Origin: Bacteroidota bacterium
GTDB taxonomy: Bacteria > Bacteroidota > Bacteroidia > Bacteroidales > UBA10428
Assembly: GCA_023442525.1 (NCBI GenBank)
Contig: JAEZZA010000028.1
Coordinates: 1-42,398 of the forward strand
DNA length: 42,398 bases
Direction of reading: 5' to 3'
Shown: positions 7,303 through 18,300 of the stretch, one piece after another
Layout: the number at the start of each line of letters is the position of its first letter
Position numbering within the stretch: position 1 is the first letter of the stretch
The notes under the pieces: generated by a model
Told to the model about the DNA's origin: nothing
The model's input: the letters and a program-made list of their open reading frames with translations, nothing else
The model's database searches: none
Translations under genes and position numbers: made by a program

Positions 7303-10300
7303 CGTACAATAAGAATTTTAGTTCTGTATTCATCGCCTGCAACGAGCCGGATCACATACGAACCGGGAGCCAGTTGATCAATATTGATAGGCATACGGTA
7401 TGTATCGAATCCGTATTCATTAATTATCCTAAGGTGCTGACCAATACTCAGCGAGATGATTTCAATACGGACATCGTCGGATTTGGCCAGCTTCACTTCA
7501 ACATTTACTTCAATGCTGGCAGGATTGGGATAGACAGTGAAAGATTTTATCAGCGAAGGATCTTCGCCAGGTATAGGATCTGAGTTTTCTCCGCCGGTTT
7601 CCAATATTTCAATATACTTTCCCTTAATTGAGGAACACCCGGCAAGTGAAGCTGTGAGCTCTACATAATAGGTACCCGCCTCTTCAAAAACCAGTTCTTT
7701 GTAATTTTCATGATCATAAATGATATTGGCTTCTTCGGGGAATTCCCATTTATAATGTTCTGCCACAGGCCACGAGACCTCAATGATTACCACAGTATCA
7801 CCCGCATTAGCCTGACTCATCATCAGAAAGTATGCATCAAGCAGGTCGTCAGATATTATCACTCTTATCGTATCACGAACCAGGCAACCCTTATCGGAAT
7901 ACCCTGTCATGTAATAGCTCCCCTGCCTGTCGATCTCAGCAACATTCATATCCGATTCAAAAGTGTTATCCGAAGTCCAGGAAACACCTGTCCACTCATC
8001 CCCCGGATCGGCCAAATAATGCTGACCGGAGCACATGGTGATTTCATCGGGTAGTCTTGTTCCATTCAGTGGTTCGGGATCAATAATCTCGAATGATCCG
8101 GTATAGGAACATCCTTTGGAATCAATGATTTTTAAGATGTTTTCTCCGGCACACAATGCTGTTCCTGTTTGAGCGGTGTCAGCGCCGTTCCAGACAAAAT
8201 AATAGCCTCCATTTCCACCCGTTGCAACAACTTCAATCTGCGCATCGCAAGTACCATGGCAGGCAGGATGTGTAATCAGTGAAGAACCCAGGGTCAAAGG
8301 CTCCGGCTCTGTGATTGGGTTGGTGGTAACATAAAGTGTTTTCATACATAACCTGGAATCGGTTACTGTTACGTTAAATGGACCGGCAGGTATAGCAGCG
8401 TTAGTATCGCTGTTAACACTGTTTACACTCCATTCGTAAGTGTAAGGTTCAAAACCTTCTGTGGCCTTTACTATAGCCCTGCCATCACTGCCGCCGTGAC
8501 AGCTTACCGGTGAAACATCCAGCAACGAAACCGTCATAGGATTATCATCATCTATTATCACCGACAGAGCGGGACTTTCGCATCCATTGCCATCGGTAAC
8601 CTTTATCCGGTATTCCGATAATGAGGGCAACAGTCTATCGATAGTTGCCAAGTATTTACCGGTCAACGGGTCATACGCTAACTGGTATTTTTTAAAAGGA
8701 TTGTCGACCAGATAGGTTTGATATGGCATCGTACCCAATGATGCAGATACAATAGCTTTGCCTAGTGGTCGTCCACAATAGGCACTTTCCTTTGAAACAA
8801 AATTGATTACAGGAGCTTTACGATCGGGCATCTCTATTGCGAGTGAATCTTTGCATCCACGGGCATCTGTTGAGACCACATGGTAAATTCCTCTGGCAAT
8901 ATTAACTACACTGTCGTTCACAGAGCCTGTATTCCAGATATAATTATATGGTTCCAGACCGTTGCCAATTGTAACCCGTATTTTACCAACCGGTTTGTCG
9001 CATGCTGCACTGTCAAGACTAACAAGTGTCAGAATTGGTTGTAATTCCAAAGAGTCAGTTATTTCAACACGTTCAGATGTCTTACAATTGTTAATGTCGG
9101 TAACCATAACATGGTAATCACCAGCTTTTAATTCTGTGATAAGCGAATCATTCCCTAATGGAGCCGAAGAACCTGAAATCGTCCAATTGTAAGAATAAGG
9201 ACTGGCACCATTGGAAACCCTGACCCATGCTTTACCAACAGGTAATCCGCACCAGGCTTTCGTGACACTAACCCTGTCAATTGTAGGACCGTCCAAATCA
9301 CGGAGTGATACCGGGAATACCTTTTCACATCCCACTGCATCAGTAACTTTCACTGGGTAAATCCCCGCGAACAGCGATGTCATGGATGAGTCGGTCAACG
9401 GAAAGCGACTCACCGAATCGGGCCAGTGGAAAAGATAAGGACGAACTCCGCCTGTGACTGAAAGTTCAATACGTCCGTCGTTCTGTCCGCAATGTGGATC
9501 AACAACACGACTGTTCAGATTAATTACCGGACCGTCTGTCAGTGTAATTTCTGCTTCATCGGAGCAGTTATATCTATCGGTTACCGTTATTCGGTATGTG
9601 CCGGCTGTCAACCCATCAGCTATTGCCAAAGTATCTCTTTCCGGATTGCTCCACCGGTATTTGTAACCAGGTGATCCACTTGTTACGGATACCATTGCAG
9701 TGCCAAGTGGTTTGCCGCACCAGGGTTGTTCCGTCATGGTGATGCCGGTTATTTCAGGCGCAGGGCGGTCGGGGACAAAAACAGACGCAGATGTCTCGCA
9801 ATTCTTTCTGTCTGTAGCCGTAAGAGTGTAATTTCCCGTTCTTAAAGCTGAAGTATCGAGGAAAGTTGTTTCGCCAATGACTGAATTGGACCACTTCAAC
9901 CTGTAATTTCCATTACCACCCAAAACAGTATAACCTATTTTACCTGTATACTGCTTGCATGAAGCAGAGTCGCGCAATGTCAGATCAACATTTAACGGGG
10001 GTGGCTCATACATAATGCCCGTAATGGTGTCGGTATAACACCCTTCCTTGTCTAAGGCGTAAAAACGATAAGTTCCGGCGTCAAGGTTGCTGAATATGCC
10101 TGTCGAAACAGGTGTTGAACTTCCAAGACGGTAATACCGGTATCCAAGGTTATGGTTCTTGCTTCCTGAAGCCGTTAGAGTATAGGAACCATTGGCCTGG
10201 TTATGACACGACACGCTGTCATACTTAACTACAGCGATTACCGGATTGAATGCACTTACAGTTATCAAAGTATCTGCTATGCATTGGTTTTGATCACGTA

Positions 10301-13247
10301 CTCTGATCAGGTATTCGTCAGAAGCAAGATTCAATAGGTCAGGACTTGTCTGCCAGTTCAATCCGCCATTTGCAGAATACTGAAAAGGAGGTGTTCCGCC
10401 CGACGCCGAGATGCTAATGCGACCGTCGGAAATATCCCTGCATGCAGCATTTTCAACACTCAGGTTATTGATGATAAGTCTTGCAGGTTCAGTTAAAATA
10501 AAACCAGTTTGCAGGCTTTTGCACTGATAATCATCCTGAATAACTGCACTGTACTGCCCGGCAGGTATATTACTGAGTGAATTGCCTGATCCGATGGTAT
10601 CGTTTGCTGAATCCAGCCATGCATACACTTCAGGATTGTCGGTACCTGTAAGCGTTGTTACCAATATAGCTCCATTATTGTCGCCATTGCATAAAGGACG
10701 GTTATAAGCAGGTGTGAGAACAGGTTTGGTTTTAGGATTAATAGTAATCGATTTGCTTGCCTTGCATTTTTCAGCATAAATGCCTCCCATAACATAGGCC
10801 GAATCGCGGATTTCAATAGTATGTACGCCGGAGTTAAGGTTGCTGAATATGGAAGGAACGCCTGTAAATGATTGCGGTTCATTACCATCTATTACAATTG
10901 TCAATGGTAGCCTGGAATTACTTATACCTGTTAGGGTGATCAAACCGCCGCCAATACCATCGGAACACGATTCATGATATGTGGTTGTAAAATCTATTGA
11001 AGGTTGGTTTGCAATAGATATCGGTGCCGTTTTGGCCTCGCAATGGCTGTTGTTATAGAAGGCTTTTAATTCGTAGGTACCGGGAATCACATCTGTGAGT
11101 TCCTGAAAGGTTTTACCAGGTAAAGGCTGATTTGGGAACCTGTACCATTGCAATGAATCAGCCGTTCCGGTTAAGGAGAGTTCAATTCCTGCATCTAAAG
11201 TACCATTACAGGTCTCCGATCGGGGTTTAATGTTCATGAAGGTAATTCCTTCGGGTTCAGATAAGGTAATGTCTGTAATGGTATCTGACAAACATCCATT
11301 TTCATCGGTTAAATAAGCGTTGTAAGTTTGAACGCTCAAACCCACAAAGGTGGTATCATTAACATCGTCATAAGCAATTTTTAATTGATCGTACAGATGT
11401 CCGGAGATTTTACCGGTGCCTCCTTGCCCATGCAAAGTAATCTTTCCGGAATTGTCATTATGGCACATCAAATCCCGGGCAGTGAAAGCCATACTTTGAA
11501 ATTCAAGTCTGGCAGGCTCTTCGAATGAAACATCACGGGTTTCGCGACAGTTATTGGAATCAACTAATTCCAGGGTATATGATTTATGACGGGCACCAAG
11601 GAAATAAGCATTTCCGTTGTTCGGTATGGTTTTGCCTCCCACTTTGAATTGCAACAATCCGGTTCCACCGGTACCCGTAAGGGTTACAGGTATGGAGTCG
11701 CCATAACAACTAATGTTCGGATTTGTGATTGCTATATTCAGCTTTTCTACGGGAGGAGACCCGGCTGGCATTGGAGTGCTTTCACATCCCTTACTGTCAA
11801 TTGCTGTGACTCTATAATTTATACCACTTGTAATATTAATTGTATTTTCTTCCACAACATAGGCTGGCATTTCGTCGGCACTAATCCTAAAATCAATGTC
11901 ACCGATGCCGTTCACCGTGTGGACAATAAGTTTGGCATCGTTAATATAAGAGCATGTTTGAAGTTTGTTTTCTATTATGGAGATTCTCAATTCGGGAGCC
12001 CGCTCAATTTCGAAGTTGCCAACATCGATAATACATCCCTGGGGCTGATTGTCCTGACCGGCATATTCTAAAATCAGGTTATATATTCCAGCTGGTAAAT
12101 TGGTTCCATGGTTTTGTTTAATATGAGGATAAGTAACACCCTCAATGTTCAACCGAAGTTGAAATGAAGGATCCATGGCAGGTAAAATAACTTCAACAGA
12201 GCCGTCATTTTTACCATCACATGATTCATCTGAAAGATTAAGTTTCATTCCGGTCATATCGGGCTTCAAGCCTTTAAAGTACTTGGTTACTGGCTTTGTC
12301 CTTATTGCTTTTGAATTCTTATAAATATAAATATCTGTAGGTAATGCCTTAAGTCCCAATGAGTTTAATTTGCCAAAATCGACAACTGCGGGAAAAGAAT
12401 TGCTCTCAAACGTTTTTTCTATAGCTGTCCCATTTATAACCTGGGTAAGACTGACAAAATAAGGCGGGCGTAAATGACTGGGTTCAAGAAGGAGCTGACC
12501 ACAGATGCCTGTAATATCTTCAGAAGAAGTTTCAGGCTTAAGTCCGTCATAAAGACGAACAGGGCCGACAGGAATAGTACTTACAGTTGCAGATTGACCA
12601 AATTGGCCCTTAAGTTCCCAATAGGCATACATATAAAACCCTTTGGTCAGAATATTATCCAGTGTGCCAAAAACTGTTTCAAAGGAATTCCAATAGTTAT
12701 TGGGTATAAATGTATGATTTGAATTTGCCGGAATTTCGGTTAAGAGCCTCGGGGTAGAAGGCAGTGATGTGCTCTGGCTTAAATAAACCGGAATGGCTCC
12801 TGTATAACCATTACGGTTTACTTTCATGTGAATTTGTTCGTCGGATCCAATTTCCTTATTTATTAGAGAAACCTCATTACTATTTTCAGGTGTAATGTTG
12901 ATGTGTGGATCCCAGTAAACCAGAGGATAGAAGGGAGCACTTCCACAATTGAGCACAAGGTTATATGGTTCCCAGATAATGTCCTTATAAACTTCAGTTA
13001 CCAGGCTTGTACCTGAATAGTAAACAATTTCGCGGTCAACCCTCTCAATTCTATATGGTAATTCAATATCTTTGCTGGTACCAGATTGGAGTATCACTTT
13101 GGTTCCGCCCGGATACAAGGTAAGCGTAAAACTACTTAACAGGCTATTTACCGGCATTCTGAAATAGTAGGTATGTACGGCGGCCGGACTGTTGAAACAG
13201 AAAAACAGCATCCAGGTGAATATTAGAATTTTACATAACCTTTTCAT
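7299..13247 (-). CDS. Giant SprB-repeat cell-surface protein with T9SS type A sorting domain
   Basis: The protein has 1982 residues. A signal peptide (about 1-23, ending SPAA) is followed by a unique N-terminal region to about 335. About 17 SprB-type repeats of 75-90 residues follow, from C343 (DESCDGKNDGSVEV) to about 1700; each begins with a conserved Cys and carries a GG.PPY.Y.W-like core (ACRDISDGRISISASGGTPP; PHCGQNDGRIELSVTGG). A PKD-like domain lies near 1800-1890. The C-terminal domain (about 1902-1982) opens with YPNP at 1906-1909 and ends with a basic strand, RTKILIVR, the signature of T9SS type A cargo. It should therefore cross the outer membrane by the PorSS machine and be anchored or released after sorting-domain cleavage. 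SprB itself is the gliding adhesin of Flavobacterium; here adhesion or display is likely and gliding is unproven. The operon partners are an FN3 lipoprotein upstream and a barrel protein downstream. Confidence 0.9.
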   Translation of the reverse strand: MKRLCKILIFTWMLFFCFNSPAAVHTYYFRMPVNSLLSSFTLTLYPGGTKVILQSGTSKDIELPYRIERVDREIVYYSGTSLVTEVYKDIIWEPYNLVLNCGSAPFYPLVYWDPHINITPENSNEVSLINKEIGSDEQIHMKVNRNGYTGAIPVYLSQSTSLPSTPRLLTEIPANSNHTFIPNNYWNSFETVFGTLDNILTKGFYMYAYWELKGQFGQSATVSTIPVGPVRLYDGLKPETSSEDITGICGQLLLEPSHLRPPYFVSLTQVINGTAIEKTFESNSFPAVVDFGKLNSLGLKALPTDIYIYKNSKAIRTKPVTKYFKGLKPDMTGMKLNLSDESCDGKNDGSVEVILPAMDPSFQLRLNIEGVTYPHIKQNHGTNLPAGIYNLILEYAGQDNQPQGCIIDVGNFEIERAPELRISIIENKLQTCSYINDAKLIVHTVNGIGDIDFRISADEMPAYVVEENTINITSGINYRVTAIDSKGCESTPMPAGSPPVEKLNIAITNPNISCYGDSIPVTLTGTGGTGLLQFKVGGKTIPNNGNAYFLGARHKSYTLELVDSNNCRETRDVSFEEPARLEFQSMAFTARDLMCHNDNSGKITLHGQGGTGKISGHLYDQLKIAYDDVNDTTFVGLSVQTYNAYLTDENGCLSDTITDITLSEPEGITFMNIKPRSETCNGTLDAGIELSLTGTADSLQWYRFPNQPLPGKTFQELTDVIPGTYELKAFYNNSHCEAKTAPISIANQPSIDFTTTYHESCSDGIGGGLITLTGISNSRLPLTIVIDGNEPQSFTGVPSIFSNLNSGVHTIEIRDSAYVMGGIYAEKCKASKSITINPKTKPVLTPAYNRPLCNGDNNGAILVTTLTGTDNPEVYAWLDSANDTIGSGNSLSNIPAGQYSAVIQDDYQCKSLQTGFILTEPARLIINNLSVENAACRDISDGRISISASGGTPPFQYSANGGLNWQTSPDLLNLASDEYLIRVRDQNQCIADTLITVSAFNPVIAVVKYDSVSCHNQANGSYTLTASGSKNHNLGYRYYRLGSSTPVSTGIFSNLDAGTYRFYALDKEGCYTDTITGIMYEPPPLNVDLTLRDSASCKQYTGKIGYTVLGGNGNYRLKWSNSVIGETTFLDTSALRTGNYTLTATDRKNCETSASVFVPDRPAPEITGITMTEQPWCGKPLGTAMVSVTSGSPGYKYRWSNPERDTLAIADGLTAGTYRITVTDRYNCSDEAEITLTDGPVINLNSRVVDPHCGQNDGRIELSVTGGVRPYLFHWPDSVSRFPLTDSSMTSLFAGIYPVKVTDAVGCEKVFPVSLRDLDGPTIDRVSVTKAWCGLPVGKAWVRVSNGASPYSYNWTISGSSAPLGNDSLITELKAGDYHVMVTDINNCKTSERVEITDSLELQPILTLVSLDSAACDKPVGKIRVTIGNGLEPYNYIWNTGSVNDSVVNIARGIYHVVSTDARGCKDSLAIEMPDRKAPVINFVSKESAYCGRPLGKAIVSASLGTMPYQTYLVDNPFKKYQLAYDPLTGKYLATIDRLLPSLSEYRIKVTDGNGCESPALSVIIDDDNPMTVSLLDVSPVSCHGGSDGRAIVKATEGFEPYTYEWSVNSVNSDTNAAIPAGPFNVTVTDSRLCMKTLYVTTNPITEPEPLTLGSSLITHPACHGTCDAQIEVVATGGNGGYYFVWNGADTAQTGTALCAGENILKIIDSKGCSYTGSFEIIDPEPLNGTRLPDEITMCSGQHYLADPGDEWTGVSWTSDNTFESDMNVAEIDRQGSYYMTGYSDKGCLVRDTIRVIISDDLLDAYFLMMSQANAGDTVVIIEVSWPVAEHYKWEFPEEANIIYDHENYKELVFEEAGTYYVELTASLAGCSSIKGKYIEILETGGENSDPIPGEDPSLIKSFTVYPNPASIEVNVEVKLAKSDDVRIEIISLSIGQHLRIINEYGFDTYRMPINIDQLAPGSYVIRLVAGDEYRTKILIVR

Positions 13248-13257
13248 GAGATACTTT

Positions 13258-15372
13258 TTAAAATTCCACTATTTTAAATTCACTCATCTGTGATTTGCTT
13301 CCGTTCCGGAGATAAGGCATTATGCTGTAACCATATTCTGTTCCGGGTTTAACACCTGTATCGGTTATAGAAATTTCAGTACCGGCAATAGTCTTGTATA
13401 ATACCGGAGCGCTTTTATTTACCGACCGGTACAGCCCGAACCTCTCAATATCGACACCGCTTTTTATATCCCATGAAATGCGTATATGGTTTTGTTGCCT
13501 GTCAGCCTTTAGATTTATCTTAGTAATGACAGCCATAGCAAGTTGACTGCCCCCCGACCGGAGTTCAAGAACCTGGCCAGGTTGAGATTCAAGTCCTGAT
13601 TGATCTGCAGCCGTTACAATATATTGATATACGGTTCGTGCAGATACATTCTGATCGATATAGCAGCCTGTTGTATCACCTTCAGCATTGATCCGTTCCC
13701 AATTAATATCATCCCCTTTCCGACGATACAGGATATGATCGGCAACATCTTCAGAGGGACTGTTATGCCAGAATAGTACAACTGACGAGTCGGTAACTGA
13801 ATAATTATAAAATGCAGGGGGTGCAGGAGCAATAGTATCAGGGCGCACGATAAGCAGCACATCCGAAAGTTCCGATTGATTATAATGTTTGTCGATTGCA
13901 GCTACTTTATAGTATACTTTTTTTGTAAGCACCCGGAGCGACAGAGTATCTTGAAATGATGGCACGGTGATTTGTTCATTGTTGATCTGCATGAAACCCT
14001 CGTTAGCGTAATTCGACCTGTATATGCGGTATCCGGCCAGATCATTCTCAGTATTTGGAGTCCACGACAGGGTTACAACACCTGCTGAATCTACAGTACC
14101 GGAAAACATTTCGGGTGTTGCCGGTGGTAATGAGTCGGTCAGCAACACCATGGCAGGAAAAGAATAATGCTTTTCACCTGCACGATCAATGGCTGCCACA
14201 CGGTAATAACCTGATTTCAATGGTAACGGATCAATGAAAGTGAAGTGGCTTTTTGAAAGTGGATCGGGGGTAAGACTTGTATAAGGACCTTCAGATTTCG
14301 TGGCTCGTGAAATATCAAAACCATGAATTTCTTCTGCAAATTCTTCCATGACTTCCCATTTCAGCTTTACCACGGTTCCATTCAACAGTTCATGACCTGT
14401 GATTATTGGATTGATAAATTCTGTTTTTCCAACACCCATACCTGTGACCACATCCGAAGGTGGGCCATATTCGCCGAATGGAGAAACGCCCCTTACCCTG
14501 AAGTAATATTCCCTTCCGTTCATGGGCAAAGAGTCGACGCGGTACATATATCCGGTTTCCGGAATGTTTTCTCTGTTTAGCTGAACATACGGTCTTTCGG
14601 AGGTAAGCTGATATGATTGTCCCCCGTCATCTGACCGTTCAACCACGTACGATGTATAAAAATTCTGGAGGAATTCACGGTTCCACACGAGTTCTACAAA
14701 CCGGTCGCCGAACGATCCATGAAAATCGTAAGGTTTTGGGAGTCTTGCAGTGTCGTTTGCGGCTATTAACGTATATGCAGTGTCAAATTCCATGGTCTCT
14801 GGTGAGATCAGAGGATACACACAGTACAAGTACTTCTCACCAATATTGACTTTTGTGTCGGTAATCCATAATCCATGTACGCGAGCAGCCAAGGGGGATT
14901 GATCGGCTGCAAGAAGTGCAAATGAAAACCTGTCTTCAAGCTCCTGTGCTTTTTGCAACACTGCCGTGGGGTTATCTTCAAAACTTGCCGAAACCTCAAA
15001 ATCATCACCGTAAATAGCCTGTCCAACAATGGCCGTATACTGATCCTCCTCAATAAACGATTCTATCTGAGCTATGCTAAACGGTTTCGCACTGTCGGCC
15101 ACAATGGTATTTACACGATCTGTGTTAAAGAGTAATTTACCATCCCTTGCTACCGTAATACGCTCCACGCGGTATCCAAATTTGTTACCGGCCTGCCATA
15201 AAAGCGGATCGCCAGGCGCCCATCTCACCCATATAGAATCGCCTTTGGAACGTGCAATTACAGAAACCGATGGTTTTTTAACAGGATATTCGGGCTGTTG
15301 CATTTGAGCTTGCATAGCCATACACCCTGACAGAAGTATCAATGTAATTATGTGTCTTACGGGAATGGTCAT
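13258..15372 (-). CDS. Fibronectin type III repeat lipoprotein
   Basis: The protein has 704 residues with a lipobox LSGC (C17), so it is predicted to be a lipidated envelope protein. The mature chain is a string of about five or six FN3-like beta-sandwiches, seen from repeated W/Y-x-V-ER/YRIYRS...Y.Y.V.A.D cores, for example VVERSDDGGQSY (near 240), LAGYRIYRSNYANEGF (near 440), DHILYRRKGDDINWERI (near 535) and IERFGLYRSVNKSAP (near 645). A less regular N-terminal domain occupies about 30-210. No catalytic motif is seen. Its ATG overlaps the TGA of the 1475-aa gene (ATGA) and the SprB-type gene starts 10 bp after its stop, so all three are surely co-expressed. A structural or adaptor role at the surface is likely. 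The exact partner is unknown. Confidence 0.8.
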   Translation of the reverse strand: MTIPVRHIITLILLSGCMAMQAQMQQPEYPVKKPSVSVIARSKGDSIWVRWAPGDPLLWQAGNKFGYRVERITVARDGKLLFNTDRVNTIVADSAKPFSIAQIESFIEEDQYTAIVGQAIYGDDFEVSASFEDNPTAVLQKAQELEDRFSFALLAADQSPLAARVHGLWITDTKVNIGEKYLYCVYPLISPETMEFDTAYTLIAANDTARLPKPYDFHGSFGDRFVELVWNREFLQNFYTSYVVERSDDGGQSYQLTSERPYVQLNRENIPETGYMYRVDSLPMNGREYYFRVRGVSPFGEYGPPSDVVTGMGVGKTEFINPIITGHELLNGTVVKLKWEVMEEFAEEIHGFDISRATKSEGPYTSLTPDPLSKSHFTFIDPLPLKSGYYRVAAIDRAGEKHYSFPAMVLLTDSLPPATPEMFSGTVDSAGVVTLSWTPNTENDLAGYRIYRSNYANEGFMQINNEQITVPSFQDTLSLRVLTKKVYYKVAAIDKHYNQSELSDVLLIVRPDTIAPAPPAFYNYSVTDSSVVLFWHNSPSEDVADHILYRRKGDDINWERINAEGDTTGCYIDQNVSARTVYQYIVTAADQSGLESQPGQVLELRSGGSQLAMAVITKINLKADRQQNHIRISWDIKSGVDIERFGLYRSVNKSAPVLYKTIAGTEISITDTGVKPGTEYGYSIMPYLRNGSKSQMSEFKIVEF

Positions 15373-18300
15373 AATACATTTATATTAAGAGTGGCTTCAC
15401 TTGTTTTTTGGTTAGTGCCGGGCAATTGATAAAATAGTATCACCGGATATGAAGTATTGAACAGGATTGCAGGAAACGGATTTCCAAGGATCATTAATAT
15501 TCTCGGAGTAAATACTTCCGAACGGAATGCACCGGTTACGATGTCCTGCCAATCGAATACAGCAGTAATATTCAGGTCATAGCTCAAACTGCCCGTGAAA
15601 TCAAGTAATGGGCTTACTCCACCAACGAAATCATCAATCGTAAGCCGCGATAATTTTATACCCGGCAGAGTGAACTTAACCGCCTTAAGCGGCACTACAC
15701 CCAATTCCCCGGTATCTCTCCATCTGATCACCATTTTTTCGGTTACCGGATAACCGTCATAAATAACTGGTTTTGCCATATCGCGCAGCCATACGCAACT
15801 TTCGCCAGCCAGGAATTCAATCAGAGGTTTTTGCCCACCCGTCCCGTTCAATTCAACTTCATCGAAAAATTCACTGCCTGATACACGGGCCCCCACCTTG
15901 TACAGACCCTGTGCAATGGGGTATGTATATCCCTGAGCTATATTGATTGCATTCACCTTTTCGGCGAAAGTGTTATACTTACTCGTGCGGAAATAACTTT
16001 CGTATAAAACGCTTTCACCCGGAATATTCAATTCTCCTACTGCCGCGTTTTGAGTTGTTTCCATCTCGCCGGCTTCATTACCCGAACGATTTGTTATAGT
16101 TTGAATATTATGATCGATGCTTCGGGCTGCATTTGCAGGAATATTGACAATTTCAATTTTATACATCGTTTGATGGCTCAGACCGGCCGGGAAAGAATGA
16201 CTTATTTTTTTACCTTCCGGCGAATAACTAAAGCTCAGGTACAAAGGTGATCCTCCTGCTGTAGGTGTAAAACGTACGTATTGTTTCCATTCGTCATCGG
16301 GTGTGAATAAATACTCCTGGCCCTGTTTAAGCTGAATGTAGCCTGTTGCATGTTCGTTTTTATAGAAATTTGCCATCAGTCTTTCCGGATAGCTGTACGA
16401 TACATTGCCCTGTGGAATATAATCCGGAGCTTCTCCGGTTACAAATGAAGACCATTTAGATTGCGTGATCACTTCGTTTTTATGATTACGAACGGCCTGC
16501 CAGCTTCCGTTCACCAGTTCTTCGAAATGAACAACAGCCTCAAGATGTATATCGGCCTTGCCCGGTAAGATATCGCGGGGATTGAACACCAGCACATCAC
16601 CGTTTTCATTCCACATATAGCTGCCGGGTAAATCCATTTCTCCGGCTCTTACCTTGAAATGATCGAGAATTACTTTAAACGACTGTTCTCCCTGATCGTC
16701 ACTGATAGTAAAAGGTTTATTAATCTGATAATTGAATACTACCTGTGGCGCATTAAATACATCGATTTCTTTTCTACCATTTTCGGGTGTTATATCCGCA
16801 ATAATCTCAAGGCTTTCAACAGCATTTGTGGTATCAGAAACAACCTGAACGAATTCACAAAGCTTACCTAATTCGAATTTAAAGTTGCACTTACCTTTGA
16901 TTTTTCCTCCCAGTAATTTATAGTATCCACCAACCTGTCCCCTCATCCAGAAAGGATTTGGCAGCTTCGCTTCGAGCAGGGTGGCAACACCGATATTAAT
17001 GATACTGGCTTTTATCTTTTTGGAGAATATCTTTATCTTAATTCCTATATCACCCTCAATAAAAGCATACACCTGGCCTTCGGCGTACCATCCGTTTATT
17101 CCCGGCCTGTCTCCGTTATACGCGCATACATAATCGCTCCGGTCAGCCAAAATAACGTCGAAACCCAATCCTAAATCAAACCTCGCATAGAAGACCAGTA
17201 ATTGCATCTCTCCTGTGCTTATGCCAAAGTTGGTTCCAAAGCAAAAGCCCTTCAGGCTCATTTCGCCGGCAGGGCGCGATGCCACTTTAGTGCCGAGTAT
17301 TTGAAGAACTTTATCAGGAGGGGGAGGCATTTCGTCGATTTTTGTACCCATCATGAAATAGCTCCCATTGACGATACTGATGCCGAGAACACTTATTTTA
17401 AGACCAACTCGCGTTGCAGGCCGGCCTATGTGAATGTACCAGTCGTCAGGATCGACGTGAATAACGGCTTCTCCGGCGAGATACCCGGGATTAATTCCTT
17501 GTATCAGGCCCCTGGCAACATTAACATATACCTTCAGGTTGCTGTGAAATACTCTGTTATCTACATCATAACCGATAAATACTGTCCCGTATACCGGGGC
17601 TTCCTGGCTATCGGCAATAACATCCAACTCCGACATAAAGTAACCCGCGCCATAGAACATAACATTCTTAATCCCTCCGTTGGTGTTAAAATTCATTTCG
17701 AAGGTCACTTTGGCATTAAAGGGACGAGGATTGCCAGCCGTTCCCAAAGCCACCGTCGCTTTAAATCCAAACAGGGTATTATAATCGGGTTCATAAGCAA
17801 TGGGCGATCGTGTGCCGGTGCGGCTCTGCGTGGCCGCAAGTGGATTGGCCATTCCTGGAATCTGTCTCATTCTGGAATATGCGCCACCACCAAAACCGTA
17901 GAAAGCAATTGCCCCCGCGGTAATGGGTGTTTTACTCAAATCGGCCAATGCATCTATGTAGAAATATTTGAAATCGTCCACTTCACCAAACACAGCTGTG
18001 GCCGCTAGTCCTATGAAGAGAAATTTAGCCTTAACCTGAGCTGCAAATCCATCACCATATTTGGCATCGTTGTTAAATATCGCGAAATACCCTTCTAGCG
18101 AAATAGCATTATCGTCCACCTTCAGGTATATCTCGTGAATTTCGGCCGAACGGTATTTGTAACGTGTCCTGTCGTTAATAGTTTTACGATCGGACCATAG
18201 CGAAACTGAGGCACTTGCACAATATTTATCTCCCGAAAAGTTGACACGGCCTTTAAATCCAAGACCAACACCTCCGCCGGGCTCTTCTTTAACCCCGATG

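Noticed and set aside
17202..18008. 268-codon plus-strand open frame
   Set aside because: Lies antisense inside the 1475-aa gene, whose continuous frame, signal peptide and operon overlaps are far better supported; product is low-complexity with no known domain.
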